Shown here one piece after another: positions 17,075 through 24,396 of a stretch of DNA of 35,638 bases (position 1 is the stretch's first letter; every line of letters starts with the position of its first letter). A program made the translations under genes and the position numbers. The notes below the pieces were generated by a model, which worked only from the letters and a program-made list of their open reading frames with translations, was not told the origin of the DNA and made no database searches. The stretch lies in contig DAHWFG010000614.1 in the NCBI GenBank assembly GCA_027325115.1, positions 1 through 35,638 on the forward strand. The letters are read 5' to 3'. Origin of the DNA: JAKBCQ01 sp021807585 (lineage in GTDB: Bacteria; Planctomycetota; Planctomycetia; Isosphaerales; Isosphaeraceae).

Positions 17075-17305
17075 CTATCGATTTTGGACAAGCCCGCTCT
17101 CGATGAACGATCGTTTTAAGGATCGCGATAATTCAGCGAGTTCGACGAATTCGTGATCGGATTCGTGTGCTGTGATAAATTCGACAACCTCCTCCGAATC
17201 TGGACCGTGCTCATTGATCAGGTCGGCGCACCGCGCCAAGAGCGATGCGTTGTCTCCGGCGATTTCGGTCGTTGGGCTGTTGATTATCTCATTGACTGTG
17301 GGCAT
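17075..17305 (-). CDS. Small acidic protein of unknown function upstream of the sigma factor
   Basis: I place the start at the ATG ending at 17305 because AGGTGA lies 4 nt upstream; the frame also allows an ATG at 17374, giving 99 residues. The 76-residue product (MPTVNEIINSPTTEIAGDNA...) is acidic, helical and without cysteines, signal peptide or membrane segment. I recognise no family. It lies 172 bp upstream of the sigma-factor gene on the same strand, divergent from the membrane HTH gene, so a role as a regulator of this sigma factor is a reasonable guess, nothing more. The existence of the gene rests on coding-like composition and the ribosome binding site. Confidence 0.5.
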   Translation of the reverse strand: MPTVNEIINSPTTEIAGDNASLLARCADLINEHGPDSEEVVEFITAHESDHEFVELAELSRSLKRSFIESGLVQNR

Positions 17306-17522
17306 GATGTCACCTGCTTCGGGTTCCAAAAGTCTCAGAGCTGGTACAATCTCTGAGTCCGAGGCTCCATACATATAGACGAGATTGGACGCTTTTCGTT
17401 ACACATTTTCGACGGCTTCGCCGGAAATTCGTTCGTTCCGATACCGCTCAGATTCGCGTAACCCTTGATGATCTCGTTAGATAAGTTCGGTCGTCGGCGT
17501 ATTTCGGCAGGGGCCACCAAGC

Positions 17523-18098
17523 ATGATATCAATCTGGTTGGTTTTTTGCAGCTTTCTGTTTGGGTTGGGGTCGACGAGATTGCTTTTGATCTCGCTCAAA
17601 ATCAAGCCGCTGAAAGTCGAGACGCTCGGTACTATTCTACCTTGGTTCATCGGAGGTTCATCGAACTTCGTGATTTTTTGGGCGTGCAGTCGATCCGATC
17701 TCGCCCAGATTCCCTTTGGTATCGTTTTGAGCATGTCGTCTTATTTGGGAGGGCTCGGTGTGGGATTGATCGCCGACCCAATCATCGGACGGATCTGTGA
17801 GTGGATCGGATCCCCGATCGAGCGAGTGTTGCGTCAAAACCTATCGGAAAGACAGATTGAAATTTTAATCATATTTCTAACAAGAGATATAAATATTAAT
17901 GATATAGCCGCTGGGCTAAACATAACCGAATACGAATGCGAAAAGGACTTTAAAATCGCACTCAAAAAGTTGCAGGACGTGGGGAAATCGGTTCTGGTGG
18001 AATATGCGAAGAATCTCGATAAAATGAAAGACACGCGGAGGAAAAGCCGAACCGACGGCGACCGTTCCAGACATACCATTTCAGATATACAGGGATAA
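17523..18098 (+). CDS. Membrane-anchored HTH protein of unknown function
   Basis: The 191-residue product has three hydrophobic segments at about 3-24, 34-55 and 65-88, then a cytoplasmic part. Residues 106-158 ('LSERQIEILIIFLTRDINI' then 'IAAGLNITEYECEKDFKIAL') resemble a LuxR/sigma-region-4-like HTH: 'LSERQ.EIL' followed by 'DIA..LNITE..V....' is the usual opening of that fold. The tail is basic (DTRRKSRTDGDRSRH). A DNA-binding domain attached to three TM helices suggests a one-component membrane regulator. AGGGG lies about 8 nt before the ATG at 17523. The codon composition is AT-rich (17850-17935 particularly), unlike the flanks, as in the neighbouring sigma-factor gene. No family name is offered. 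Confidence 0.7.
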   Translation: MISIWLVFCSFLFGLGSTRLLLISLKIKPLKVETLGTILPWFIGGSSNFVIFWACSRSDLAQIPFGIVLSMSSYLGGLGVGLIADPIIGRICEWIGSPIERVLRQNLSERQIEILIIFLTRDININDIAAGLNITEYECEKDFKIALKKLQDVGKSVLVEYAKNLDKMKDTRRKSRTDGDRSRHTISDIQG

Positions 18099-18201
18099 TG
18101 TTCATACATGCTAAGCCGCGATTTCGGTTTTGGTCGAAATCTCTGGTTGAACTTCTCAATCGCGTGAAGAAAACGATTCAATTCGAATCGTATGCGCCGT
18201 C

Positions 18202-18230
18202 TTGCCCCCCCGGTCGGGTTCGTCTATATT
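18202..18230 (+). promoter_or_regulatory. Promoter of arsR, apparently leaderless
   Basis: TTGCCC (18202-18207) and TATATT (18225-18230) are separated by exactly 17 bp. The expected transcription start, 6-8 bases after the -10 box, falls on the ATG at 18236. There is no Shine-Dalgarno site before that ATG or before the next one at 18242. Confidence 0.6.
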
Positions 18231-18243
18231 CGCCTATGCGGAT
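18228..18243 (+). promoter_or_regulatory. Candidate ArsR operator, copy 1
   Basis: ATTCGCCTATGCGGAT fits ATYCGY-N4-GCGGAT, a 6-6 imperfect palindrome. It overlaps the end of the -10 box and the arsR start codon, where bound repressor would block RNA polymerase. The same pattern occurs twice more between arsR and arsC. Confidence 0.55.
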
Positions 18244-18595
18244 GAAAAAGCAAGCCGTCGATACCCTGGACGACTCGGTCGAACTCTTCAAGGCGTTCGC
18301 CGATCCCGTCCGATTGCGGCTTTTGAGCCTGCTTTCGGACGGCGAGGTTTGCGTCTGTCATTTGCACACGGCGCTCGAACTGCCGCAATCGACCGTCTCG
18401 CGCCATCTCGCCTACCTCCGCAAACGGAGGCTCGTCATCGGCCGCAAGGAAGGCCTTTGGGTCTATTATCGACTCGCAAAACCGGGGAACGAATTGCACA
18501 CGGCGCTGATCGATCGTCTTGAAATCGCGTGCGGAAGCGCGACCGCAAAAAGCGATAAAAGCAAGCTCGATCGCGGCGGCTCTTGCGGAGGATAA
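18236..18595 (+). CDS. arsR: ArsR-family arsenic/metal-responsive repressor
   Basis: The protein is 119 residues from the ATG at 18236 (alternative ATG 18242). The frame is open upstream to 18098, but the extra residues are unlike the family and would read through the promoter. The winged helix is complete: 'LFKAFADPVRLRLLSLLSDG' , 'LELPQSTVSRHLAYLRKRRL' and 'RKEGLWVYYRL'. The metal motif C39-V-C41 followed by H-L at the start of the DNA-recognition region is the classic alpha3 arsenite/antimonite site; C99 and C117 near the C-terminus may add a ligand. It should repress itself and arsC until arsenite binds. The gene product is followed 144 bp later by arsC. Confidence 0.92.
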   Translation: MRMKKQAVDTLDDSVELFKAFADPVRLRLLSLLSDGEVCVCHLHTALELPQSTVSRHLAYLRKRRLVIGRKEGLWVYYRLAKPGNELHTALIDRLEIACGSATAKSDKSKLDRGGSCGG

Positions 18596-18635
18596 GTCGT
18601 CGGAGGCTTCGATCGAGTTTTTTTTCGTCGAATAG

Positions 18636-18651
18636 ATCCGCGTAGGCGGAT
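18636..18651 (+). promoter_or_regulatory. Candidate ArsR operator, copy 2
   Basis: ATCCGCGTAGGCGGAT is a perfect 6-bp inverted repeat with a GTAG centre, matching the motif over the arsR start. A run of eight T (18618-18625) precedes it by 10 bases. Confidence 0.55.
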
Positions 18652-18700
18652 TCGGAGGACGGCGCCTCGGTGCGGCCGCCTCTTTTTTTGAGCCGCATAT

Positions 18701-18716
18701 ATCCGTTAACGCGGAT
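18701..18716 (+). promoter_or_regulatory. Candidate ArsR operator, copy 3, upstream of arsC
   Basis: ATCCGTTAACGCGGAT matches the other two copies with one mismatch in the arms. It is centred 65 bp from copy 2 and preceded by a seven-T run (18683-18689) with 11 bases between, the same layout as copy 2. It ends 23 bases before the arsC start. No clear -35/-10 pair was found beside it. Confidence 0.55.
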
Positions 18717-18739
18717 TCAACCGAAAGCGATACAAAGAA

Positions 18740-19156
18740 GTGAAAACAATTTTGTATGTCTGTGTTCATAACGCGGGTCGATCGCAAATGGCCGAGGCGC
18801 TGACGAATCGGCTCGCAGCCGAGCTCGGGATCGACGTTCGGGGGATTTCGGCGGGGACCGAGATCGGCGATCGCGTCAATCCGATCGCGGCTCAGGTGAT
18901 GGACGAGATCGGCGTATCGCTCGCGGGGTACGCTCCCAAGCGGCTCACCCAGGAGATGGCGGATTCGGCCGATCGGATCGTTACGATGGGGTGCGGAGTC
19001 GACGCCGCGACATGTCCGGCGCGGATCTTGGTCGCCGACGATTGGGGGCTCGACGATCCCGCGGGCCGGCCCCTCGAAGAGGTCCGCGCAATTCGCGACC
19101 AAATTCAACGCAAAGTCGAACAAATCCTTACCGAAATCGAAACACGTCAAAAGTAA
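18740..19156 (+). CDS. arsC: Arsenate reductase, low-molecular-weight phosphatase type
   Basis: The 138-residue product starts at GTG 18740. It has the phosphatase P-loop 'VCVHNAGRSQMAEA' with catalytic C8 and R14 (C-x5-R), and the further cysteines C85 and C92 in 'MGCGVDAATCP', which the arsenate reductase branch uses for the disulfide relay. 'DDWGLDDPAG' carries the general-acid aspartate region. The enzyme reduces arsenate to arsenite with thioredoxin or a low-molecular-weight thiol. arsR lies upstream with shared candidate operators. No arsenite efflux gene (acr3/arsB) lies within the window. Confidence 0.9.
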   Translation: MKTILYVCVHNAGRSQMAEALTNRLAAELGIDVRGISAGTEIGDRVNPIAAQVMDEIGVSLAGYAPKRLTQEMADSADRIVTMGCGVDAATCPARILVADDWGLDDPAGRPLEEVRAIRDQIQRKVEQILTEIETRQK

Positions 19157-19164
19157 GCATAAAA

Positions 19165-19203
19165 GACGGCTCACGACGATTCGATTTGCCGCCGCGTGCC
19201 GTC
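19165..19203. terminator. Hairpin between converging arsC and HEPN genes
   Basis: GACGGC(TC)ACG at 19165-19175 can pair with CGTGCCGTC at 19195-19203 as a 9-bp stem with a two-base bulge. A large loop separates the arms and AT-rich sequence follows (ATATGTTTATATTAG). It is a plausible terminator for arsC but less clear than the others in the window. Confidence 0.4.
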
Positions 19204-19240
19204 ATATGTTTATATTAGCGATTTTTATCAAAAAGATCCG

Positions 19241-19648
19241 TTACTTGCCGAGGATCTCCAGCGTTTTCTTGACGAACGCCGACGCCGCCTCGATCGATTC
19301 GTCGGGCGCGGGGGAGAGCGCCTGCACTTTCTCATACATGTGGATATGTGAGGAATCGACGAGGCCCGTGTGAATATAAAGTTTTTCAAAAGCGAGGAGG
19401 AGACAGCGAAGCCCCGCCTCGCGATATCCCTTGTCGTATACCAAGGCGCGAATGCACGCGAACATCGCCTCGTGGCACATCATGTTCACTTCGGCGGGAT
19501 CGGATTTCGGCGCCTTCGAAAGATTCACCGCGGCCTCGAGCCGATCCCCCGCGAGCGCGAGCAATTTCCCCACCCTCGTCGGAGCGTCCTTGTCGACGAA
19601 AAGGTAAGGGCTTCCCAGACACTTTTCCAGCGTGTTCACGATCGCCAT
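19241..19648 (-). CDS. HEPN-domain protein
   Basis: The 135-residue product starts at ATG 19648 with GGAG about 10 nt upstream; a TTG at 19699 would add 17 residues. The all-helical pattern 'RVGKLLALAGDRLEAAVNL', then 'MMCHEAMFACIRALVYDKGY' and 'LLLAFEKLYIHTGLVDSSH', matches HEPN domains (UPF0332-like). Many HEPN proteins are RNases with an R-x4-6-H motif and act with a nucleotidyltransferase (MNT) antitoxin. Neither the motif nor an MNT partner is visible here, so a toxin role is not supported. It lies 69 bp after nuoN and could share its transcript. Confidence 0.65.
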   Translation of the reverse strand: MAIVNTLEKCLGSPYLFVDKDAPTRVGKLLALAGDRLEAAVNLSKAPKSDPAEVNMMCHEAMFACIRALVYDKGYREAGLRCLLLAFEKLYIHTGLVDSSHIHMYEKVQALSPAPDESIEAASAFVKKTLEILGK

Positions 19649-19717
19649 TCGGTTCTCGCTCCGAAAGCTGAAGTTGTAAAAATCCTTATGAATGTTCAAG
19701 TCGCTCGTCGAGAGCGG

Positions 19718-21745
19718 TCATTTGGGGGGCGAGGATTGTTCGGTCTTATCGGCGGGTTGCGGCGCCGATTTCGGCGCGGCCGCGCCTTTCGTCGATCCGC
19801 CGCCGCGGCGACCTCCGCCCCCCCCCTTGGTCGCGGGTCGACCGCCCCCGCCGCCTTTGGTCGCGGCGGCCGGTCGAGAGATCCCAGGATATGTCGATGG
19901 AAGAGCGATTCCTTGTCCCATCCCCGGAGCGGCCGCGGCGCTCGCGGGCGCCCCTCCCGATCCTCCACCCCCTCCCGGCGACGCGTCGACGACGCCGCGA
20001 GCGACGATCGTTTCGAGCCGTTTGATTTCGTCTTCAAGATCCTTCCGCGCTTTCTCACTCAAATCGGTCGATTTGAGCTTTTCTTTATCGGCCGCGATCG
20101 TTCGCTTGTAATCTTCAGCGACCTCCGCCCCCGACTTGAATTTCATCTGAGAAAGCGGGTTCGTATGCATGTTCTCTTGAATCATTCCCGACGTGCTCGA
20201 TGTGAGCATCTCGACCGCCGATACGTTCATCGATTCGAGCAACGTATTGGGATATAAGCCGAAAAAGATCACGACGAAAGTGCCCAGCACCACGGGCGCC
20301 GCGATCGCCCGCGACGCGGGCTTGATCGTCCCCCGACCCGTTCGCAGAAACATCGCCTTCAACACGCGCACATAATAAAACGCCGATACGACGCTGTTGA
20401 ACAATCCGAGCGCCACCAGGCCGACGAGCGTGATGCTCGCGGGACCCGTTCGATCGACGTTTAACGCCTCCATAAACATATAAAGCTTTCCGAAGAATCC
20501 GGCGGTCGGCGGAACGCCGATCAACGAGAGCATCAAAAGAACCATGCAGACCGCGAGAAACGGCGAACGATAACCCAGCCCGTCGAGATCGTCGATCATG
20601 TCGCTGTTAAAATCGCGAGCCAGCCACGCCGCGACCGCAAACGTCCCCACAGTCGTGAAACCGTATATGATCAGATAAAACAAAACCGCGCCCGCGGACG
20701 ACGGCTTCGACGAAGCCGAGACCGCGATCACGCCGATCAGCATATAACCCGCATGCGAGATCGATGAATACGCGAGCATCCGTTTGAAGTTCTTCTGAGC
20801 GAGCGCGGCGAAATTGCCGAACGTCATCGTGAGCGCCGAGATCACCGCCAAAAGACCGAGCCAGCCCGGGCCGAGCGGGTTCGACACACCGCTTCCCCAA
20901 CTTTCCAAAGCGAATAAAAACACTTTCATCAAAGCGATAAAGCTCGCGATCTTCGACCCCGTCGCAACCCACGCCGTAACCGGCGCGGGAGCTCCCTCGT
21001 ACGCGTCGGGCGCCCATTGATGAAACGGAACCGCGGCGACCTTAAATCCAAACCCGACCAACAGCAGCAAAACCGCGATCCCTCCCGCCAAGTTGTGCGA
21101 AAGCCCTTGAACCGCGTCTCCTTCAAGAACCTTATGAACCTCGACCAGACGAGTCGATCCCGTCAGGCCGTAAATCAGACTGAGACCAAAAAGGAACAAC
21201 GCCGATGACACCGAGCCGTACACGAAGTACTTCATCGCCCCTTCGACCGATCGACGCCGACTCGTCTCAAAACCGGTGATCAAATAAAGACATATCGTCA
21301 TCGTCTCGAGGCTCAGGAAAAGCGTGAGAAGCTCGTCGGCGGCGATCAAAAACATCATGCCGACCCCCGCCCACAGCAAAAGCGCGAAATATTCGCCCCA
21401 TCGCTCGGTGAAGTTCCACGCGGTCGAGAGCCCCGCAACGAGCGCCAACAGCAGAATGATAAGAATATCAAAGCTAAATGTAAGCGAGTCGGAAGCGATC
21501 GTGCCGCCGAAAATGAACGGATCGCGTTCGCCGCTCGGGTTCAGCAATCGCCACAACATCGCCGCCAGCGCGATCCCGCATCCCCCCAGACAAAACAGCC
21601 CCAACACCCCGCGACGCTTGTCGGAAGTCGCGCTGCGAAGCGGACCGATGTCGAGCAGCAATGCGATCAAACCCCACGTCGCAAGAATCAATTCGGGAGC
21701 GATTTCCAGACAATCGCGCGGCGTCGGGATCAAACTCGTCGGCAT
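19718..21745 (-). CDS. nuoN: NADH:quinone oxidoreductase subunit N, with long C-terminal extension
   Basis: Residues 1-510 are a typical NuoN proton-pumping antiporter-like subunit with about 14 TM helices, including 'YFALLLWAGVGMMFLIAADE', the lysine helix 'VAAVPFHQWAPDAYEGAPAP' and 'NFKRMLAYSSISHAGYMLIG'. At 675 residues it is about 170-190 longer than usual. The extra part, residues 513-675, has a charged coiled-coil-like stretch (about 542-584, rich in K/E) and then a Gly/Pro/Ala/Lys tail with two TKGGGGG-type repeats. This tail is soluble and probably disordered, and is not part of the known subunit. Last nuo gene of the cluster, 63 bp after nuoK. Confidence 0.95.
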   Translation of the reverse strand: MPTSLIPTPRDCLEIAPELILATWGLIALLLDIGPLRSATSDKRRGVLGLFCLGGCGIALAAMLWRLLNPSGERDPFIFGGTIASDSLTFSFDILIILLLALVAGLSTAWNFTERWGEYFALLLWAGVGMMFLIAADELLTLFLSLETMTICLYLITGFETSRRRSVEGAMKYFVYGSVSSALFLFGLSLIYGLTGSTRLVEVHKVLEGDAVQGLSHNLAGGIAVLLLLVGFGFKVAAVPFHQWAPDAYEGAPAPVTAWVATGSKIASFIALMKVFLFALESWGSGVSNPLGPGWLGLLAVISALTMTFGNFAALAQKNFKRMLAYSSISHAGYMLIGVIAVSASSKPSSAGAVLFYLIIYGFTTVGTFAVAAWLARDFNSDMIDDLDGLGYRSPFLAVCMVLLMLSLIGVPPTAGFFGKLYMFMEALNVDRTGPASITLVGLVALGLFNSVVSAFYYVRVLKAMFLRTGRGTIKPASRAIAAPVVLGTFVVIFFGLYPNTLLESMNVSAVEMLTSSTSGMIQENMHTNPLSQMKFKSGAEVAEDYKRTIAADKEKLKSTDLSEKARKDLEDEIKRLETIVARGVVDASPGGGGGSGGAPASAAAAPGMGQGIALPSTYPGISRPAAATKGGGGGRPATKGGGGGRRGGGSTKGAAAPKSAPQPADKTEQSSPPK

Positions 21746-21808
21746 CGGTTGGCGCCCTTCTCGTCTGCTATGATGAACATGTTGTGGTTATTCGATCCGG
21801 AGTTTCGG

Positions 21809-22162
21809 TCAGCCCGCGAGCGTATCGTAACGATCGACGTCGGCGGCTTTCCAGCGACGATAAGCGAGCAGCACGAGCGCAATCCCGACCGCGACCTCGG
21901 CCGCCGCGATCGTGATCACAAACAACGCCAGCATCACGCCGTTGTTGATCCCCGCTCCCGGAGGAGGCTCGACATACCGCCAAAACGCAATCAGGTTAAT
22001 ATTCGCCGCATTGAGCATAATTTCAATCGACATCAGGACCGCGATCGCGTTGCGGCGCACCAGCACGCCGAAAAGGCCGATCGAAAACGACGCCGCGGCG
22101 AAGAATAAAAACCACGCCAGCGGAATGTCCGATCCCGATACCGGAAGTTCAACGGAATGCAT
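21809..22162 (-). CDS. nuoK: NADH:quinone oxidoreductase subunit K
   Basis: The 117-residue protein has three TM helices. The NuoK core is clear: 'LFGVLVRRNAIAVLMSIEIM' then 'LNAANINLIAFWRY', and 'VMLALFVITIAAAEVAVGIA'. The two conserved membrane glutamates (in SIEIM and AAAEVAVG) that take part in the proton path are present. It has about 16 extra N-terminal residues (MHSVELPVSGSDIPL) compared with short homologues. It begins 18 bp after nuoJ. Confidence 0.95.
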   Translation of the reverse strand: MHSVELPVSGSDIPLAWFLFFAAASFSIGLFGVLVRRNAIAVLMSIEIMLNAANINLIAFWRYVEPPPGAGINNGVMLALFVITIAAAEVAVGIALVLLAYRRWKAADVDRYDTLAG

Positions 22163-22180
22163 CGGATTCTTCCCTCGACC

Positions 22181-22855
22181 TCAATGTGATGGTGAAGCGA
22201 CCGCGACCGGCGCCTCGGATACGCCTTCGGGCGAACCGATCGCCGACGCGTCGTCCCGCGTGAATCCCGCCTTGCGGACGCGATCAATCGGCTCGTCCGA
22301 ACCGACCTGACGCGCCAGCGCCACCGCCCCCACCAGCGCGACCGTCAGCAACAGTCCCGCGATCTCAAACGGAATCACGAACCGAGTCATCATCTCGTCG
22401 CCCACCGTCTTCGACATGTTGTTGATCGTGTCTTTCCGAGTCTTAAAGCCGTCGCGACCCGCCTCGTCGTCGGGCCGGCTCTGGATTTTCGACCACGCGG
22501 GACGCTCCGCGGTCCCCTTGTGAGAGACGATCGCAGTCGCCAGCACCGCGAACAACGCCAAACCCAGCCCACCGAACAGCAATTTCGTGCTCAGACTCGT
22601 ACTCGTCGTTTCATCCCCTTGAATATTACGCGTGAGCATAATACCAAACAACAAGAGGATCGCCACGGCGCCGATATACACCAAAACCTGGATCGCCGCC
22701 AGAAACTCGGCCTCGAGCAGCACGAACTGGACCGCGATGATGAAGAAAAACGCAACCAGCCAGAGCGCCGCGCGGACGAGGTTGCGCGACAGCACCGTCC
22801 CCAACGCGGCGAGCAACCCGATCGCCGAAAACAACAGGAAGATCGTTTGAATCAA
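22181..22855 (-). CDS. nuoJ: NADH:quinone oxidoreductase subunit J
   Basis: The 224-residue protein starts at TTG (22853-22855) with GGGGAGG 8-9 nt upstream. It shows five TM helices with the NuoJ signature 'AEFLAAIQVLVYIGAVAILL' (helix 3 contains the pi-bulge tyrosine region) and 'RFVIPFEIAGLLLTVALVGA' at the fifth. A polar insertion of about 45 residues lies between helices 4 and 5, and a soluble tail of about 35 residues follows, both more than in short homologues. Membrane-arm subunit of complex I. Confidence 0.93.
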   Translation of the reverse strand: MIQTIFLLFSAIGLLAALGTVLSRNLVRAALWLVAFFFIIAVQFVLLEAEFLAAIQVLVYIGAVAILLLFGIMLTRNIQGDETTSTSLSTKLLFGGLGLALFAVLATAIVSHKGTAERPAWSKIQSRPDDEAGRDGFKTRKDTINNMSKTVGDEMMTRFVIPFEIAGLLLTVALVGAVALARQVGSDEPIDRVRKAGFTRDDASAIGSPEGVSEAPVAVASPSH

Positions 22856-23004
22856 AGGTCGCGCCTCCCCGATCGGTGACCGCGATCTCGTCCCCCGCGG
22901 GCCGCCGCGACGCGTCGATCTCGCGAATGTTCGTTCTCGTTCATCATTTTCCAGCTTCAGCTCTAAGAGACTTCAAGGTTCACTCTCGAACACGCTTGAA
23001 CCCG

Positions 23005-24315
23005 TTAATGAACCTGCGCAAACAACGACGGCGCCTCCGAGGGAAGCGGAATCGGCGATTCGGTGATCTCTTTAATCTTCGATGCGTGCGAACCCCGGTT
23101 CACCCGCAACACCGTCAGAAACAACGCGATTACAAGCACCCCCGTCACCACCCAACCCTTCAAACCCACGCCGATCCCCGGCGGGATGTATTCATCCCCC
23201 GTGATTTCAACCTGTGCCATTCGCTTGATCGGATCGCGCAACACCATCTCGAACCAGATCGCCGCGATCACGATGTTGCCGATCGAAAGGGGCACGAGGT
23301 ACTTCCACGCGAAGTTCATCATCCGGTCGACCCGCATCCGCGGCAGCGTCACGCGAACCCAAAACATCAAGAATACATACCCTAAAACCTTGATCGAAAA
23401 GACGCCCACCATGCCGAGATTGACGATGATCGCCGGCCAATCTCCCGTTCCCATCCACGCGGCAAGGTTGTTGAGCGGAAACGGCAAAAGCCCCCCCCCA
23501 AGGAACAAAACCGTCCCCAGACAGCTCACCGCGAACACGCTCAGGTATTCGGCGAGGAAGAACAGCCCAAACCGCATCCCCGAATATTCGGTGTGATAGC
23601 CCGCGATGATCTCCGATTCGGCCTCGGGCAAGTCAAACGGCGTCCGGTTAACCTCGGCGATACTCGCAATCGTCATCACCACGAATGCCAAAAAACCGGG
23701 CGGCGAGAAGACAAACCAGCCGAACTCATACTGCCTGTCGACGATCGCGACAAGGCTTAAACTCCCCGTGAACAAAATGACCGGAATCGTCGAGAGCACC
23801 TGGGGAACCTCGTAAGAAACGAGCTGAGCGACCGCCCTCATCCCCCCCAAAAGCGCGTATTTGTTCCGGCTCGACCAACCCGCCAAAAACACCCCCAGCG
23901 CCGAAAAACTGGAAACCGCGATCAGATAAAGCAGCCCCGAAGGCAAATTGACCGGCGCCAGACCCACGCCGAAGGGAATCACCGCGAGCACCAGAAACGA
24001 CGAAACAAGAATGATCACCGGCGCCAGCAGATGCACGATCGGGTCCGCGGCGTCGGGGACGATGTCTTCCTTGGTGATCAGTTTGAGCGCGTCGGCGATC
24101 GGCTGCAAAAGCCCCAAAGGACCCACGCGATTCGGGCCGATCCGGTCTTGAAATCGAGCCGCGACTTTCCGCTCGGCCCACACCATATAAGCGACGACGC
24201 CGGGAAAAATCCCGAAAAAGCCGATCACCAACCATAAGATCCAAGCCAACCAGGGAATCTCCCTGGGAGCGATCTCTTGTGCGAAAAGCAACGTTGCGGC
24301 GGCCCAATCGGTCAT
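23005..24315 (-). CDS. nuoH: NADH:quinone oxidoreductase subunit H
   Basis: The 436-residue product starts at ATG 24315 with GAGGGGA upstream. NuoH signatures are present: 'WAERKVAARFQDRIGPNRVG', 'GLLQPIADALKLITKEDIVP', 'LGGMRAVAQLVSYEVPQVLS' and 'NRTPFDLPEAESEIIAGYHT'. NuoH forms the quinone-binding chamber at the junction with the peripheral arm. It is longer than the 325-residue E. coli protein, with a longer loop before a last TM helix (GWVVTGVLVIALFLTVLRV) and a short polar tail. 149 bp separate it from nuoJ; no nuoI lies between, unlike the usual order H-I-J. Confidence 0.95.
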   Translation of the reverse strand: MTDWAAATLLFAQEIAPREIPWLAWILWLVIGFFGIFPGVVAYMVWAERKVAARFQDRIGPNRVGPLGLLQPIADALKLITKEDIVPDAADPIVHLLAPVIILVSSFLVLAVIPFGVGLAPVNLPSGLLYLIAVSSFSALGVFLAGWSSRNKYALLGGMRAVAQLVSYEVPQVLSTIPVILFTGSLSLVAIVDRQYEFGWFVFSPPGFLAFVVMTIASIAEVNRTPFDLPEAESEIIAGYHTEYSGMRFGLFFLAEYLSVFAVSCLGTVLFLGGGLLPFPLNNLAAWMGTGDWPAIIVNLGMVGVFSIKVLGYVFLMFWVRVTLPRMRVDRMMNFAWKYLVPLSIGNIVIAAIWFEMVLRDPIKRMAQVEITGDEYIPPGIGVGLKGWVVTGVLVIALFLTVLRVNRGSHASKIKEITESPIPLPSEAPSLFAQVH

Positions 24316-24396
24316 GTCGTTCCCCTCTGTCGTCCCCCGGCCGTTACGATCCGGCGGGTTGATCGATAACTCCCGGATTGCGTCGTCAAACCGAAA

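Noticed and set aside
18098..18235. 46-codon N-terminal extension of arsR
   Set aside because: It reads through the TTGCCC/TATATT promoter, lacks homology to ArsR proteins and begins at the stop of the upstream gene.
18596..18690. The two T-runs after arsR as intrinsic terminators
   Set aside because: Only weak, interrupted stems precede them; their equal placement before the palindromes fits a duplicated regulatory module better.
19241..19648. FliS or toxin assignment for the HEPN gene
   Set aside because: No flagellar genes nearby, and no toxin motif or antitoxin partner seen.
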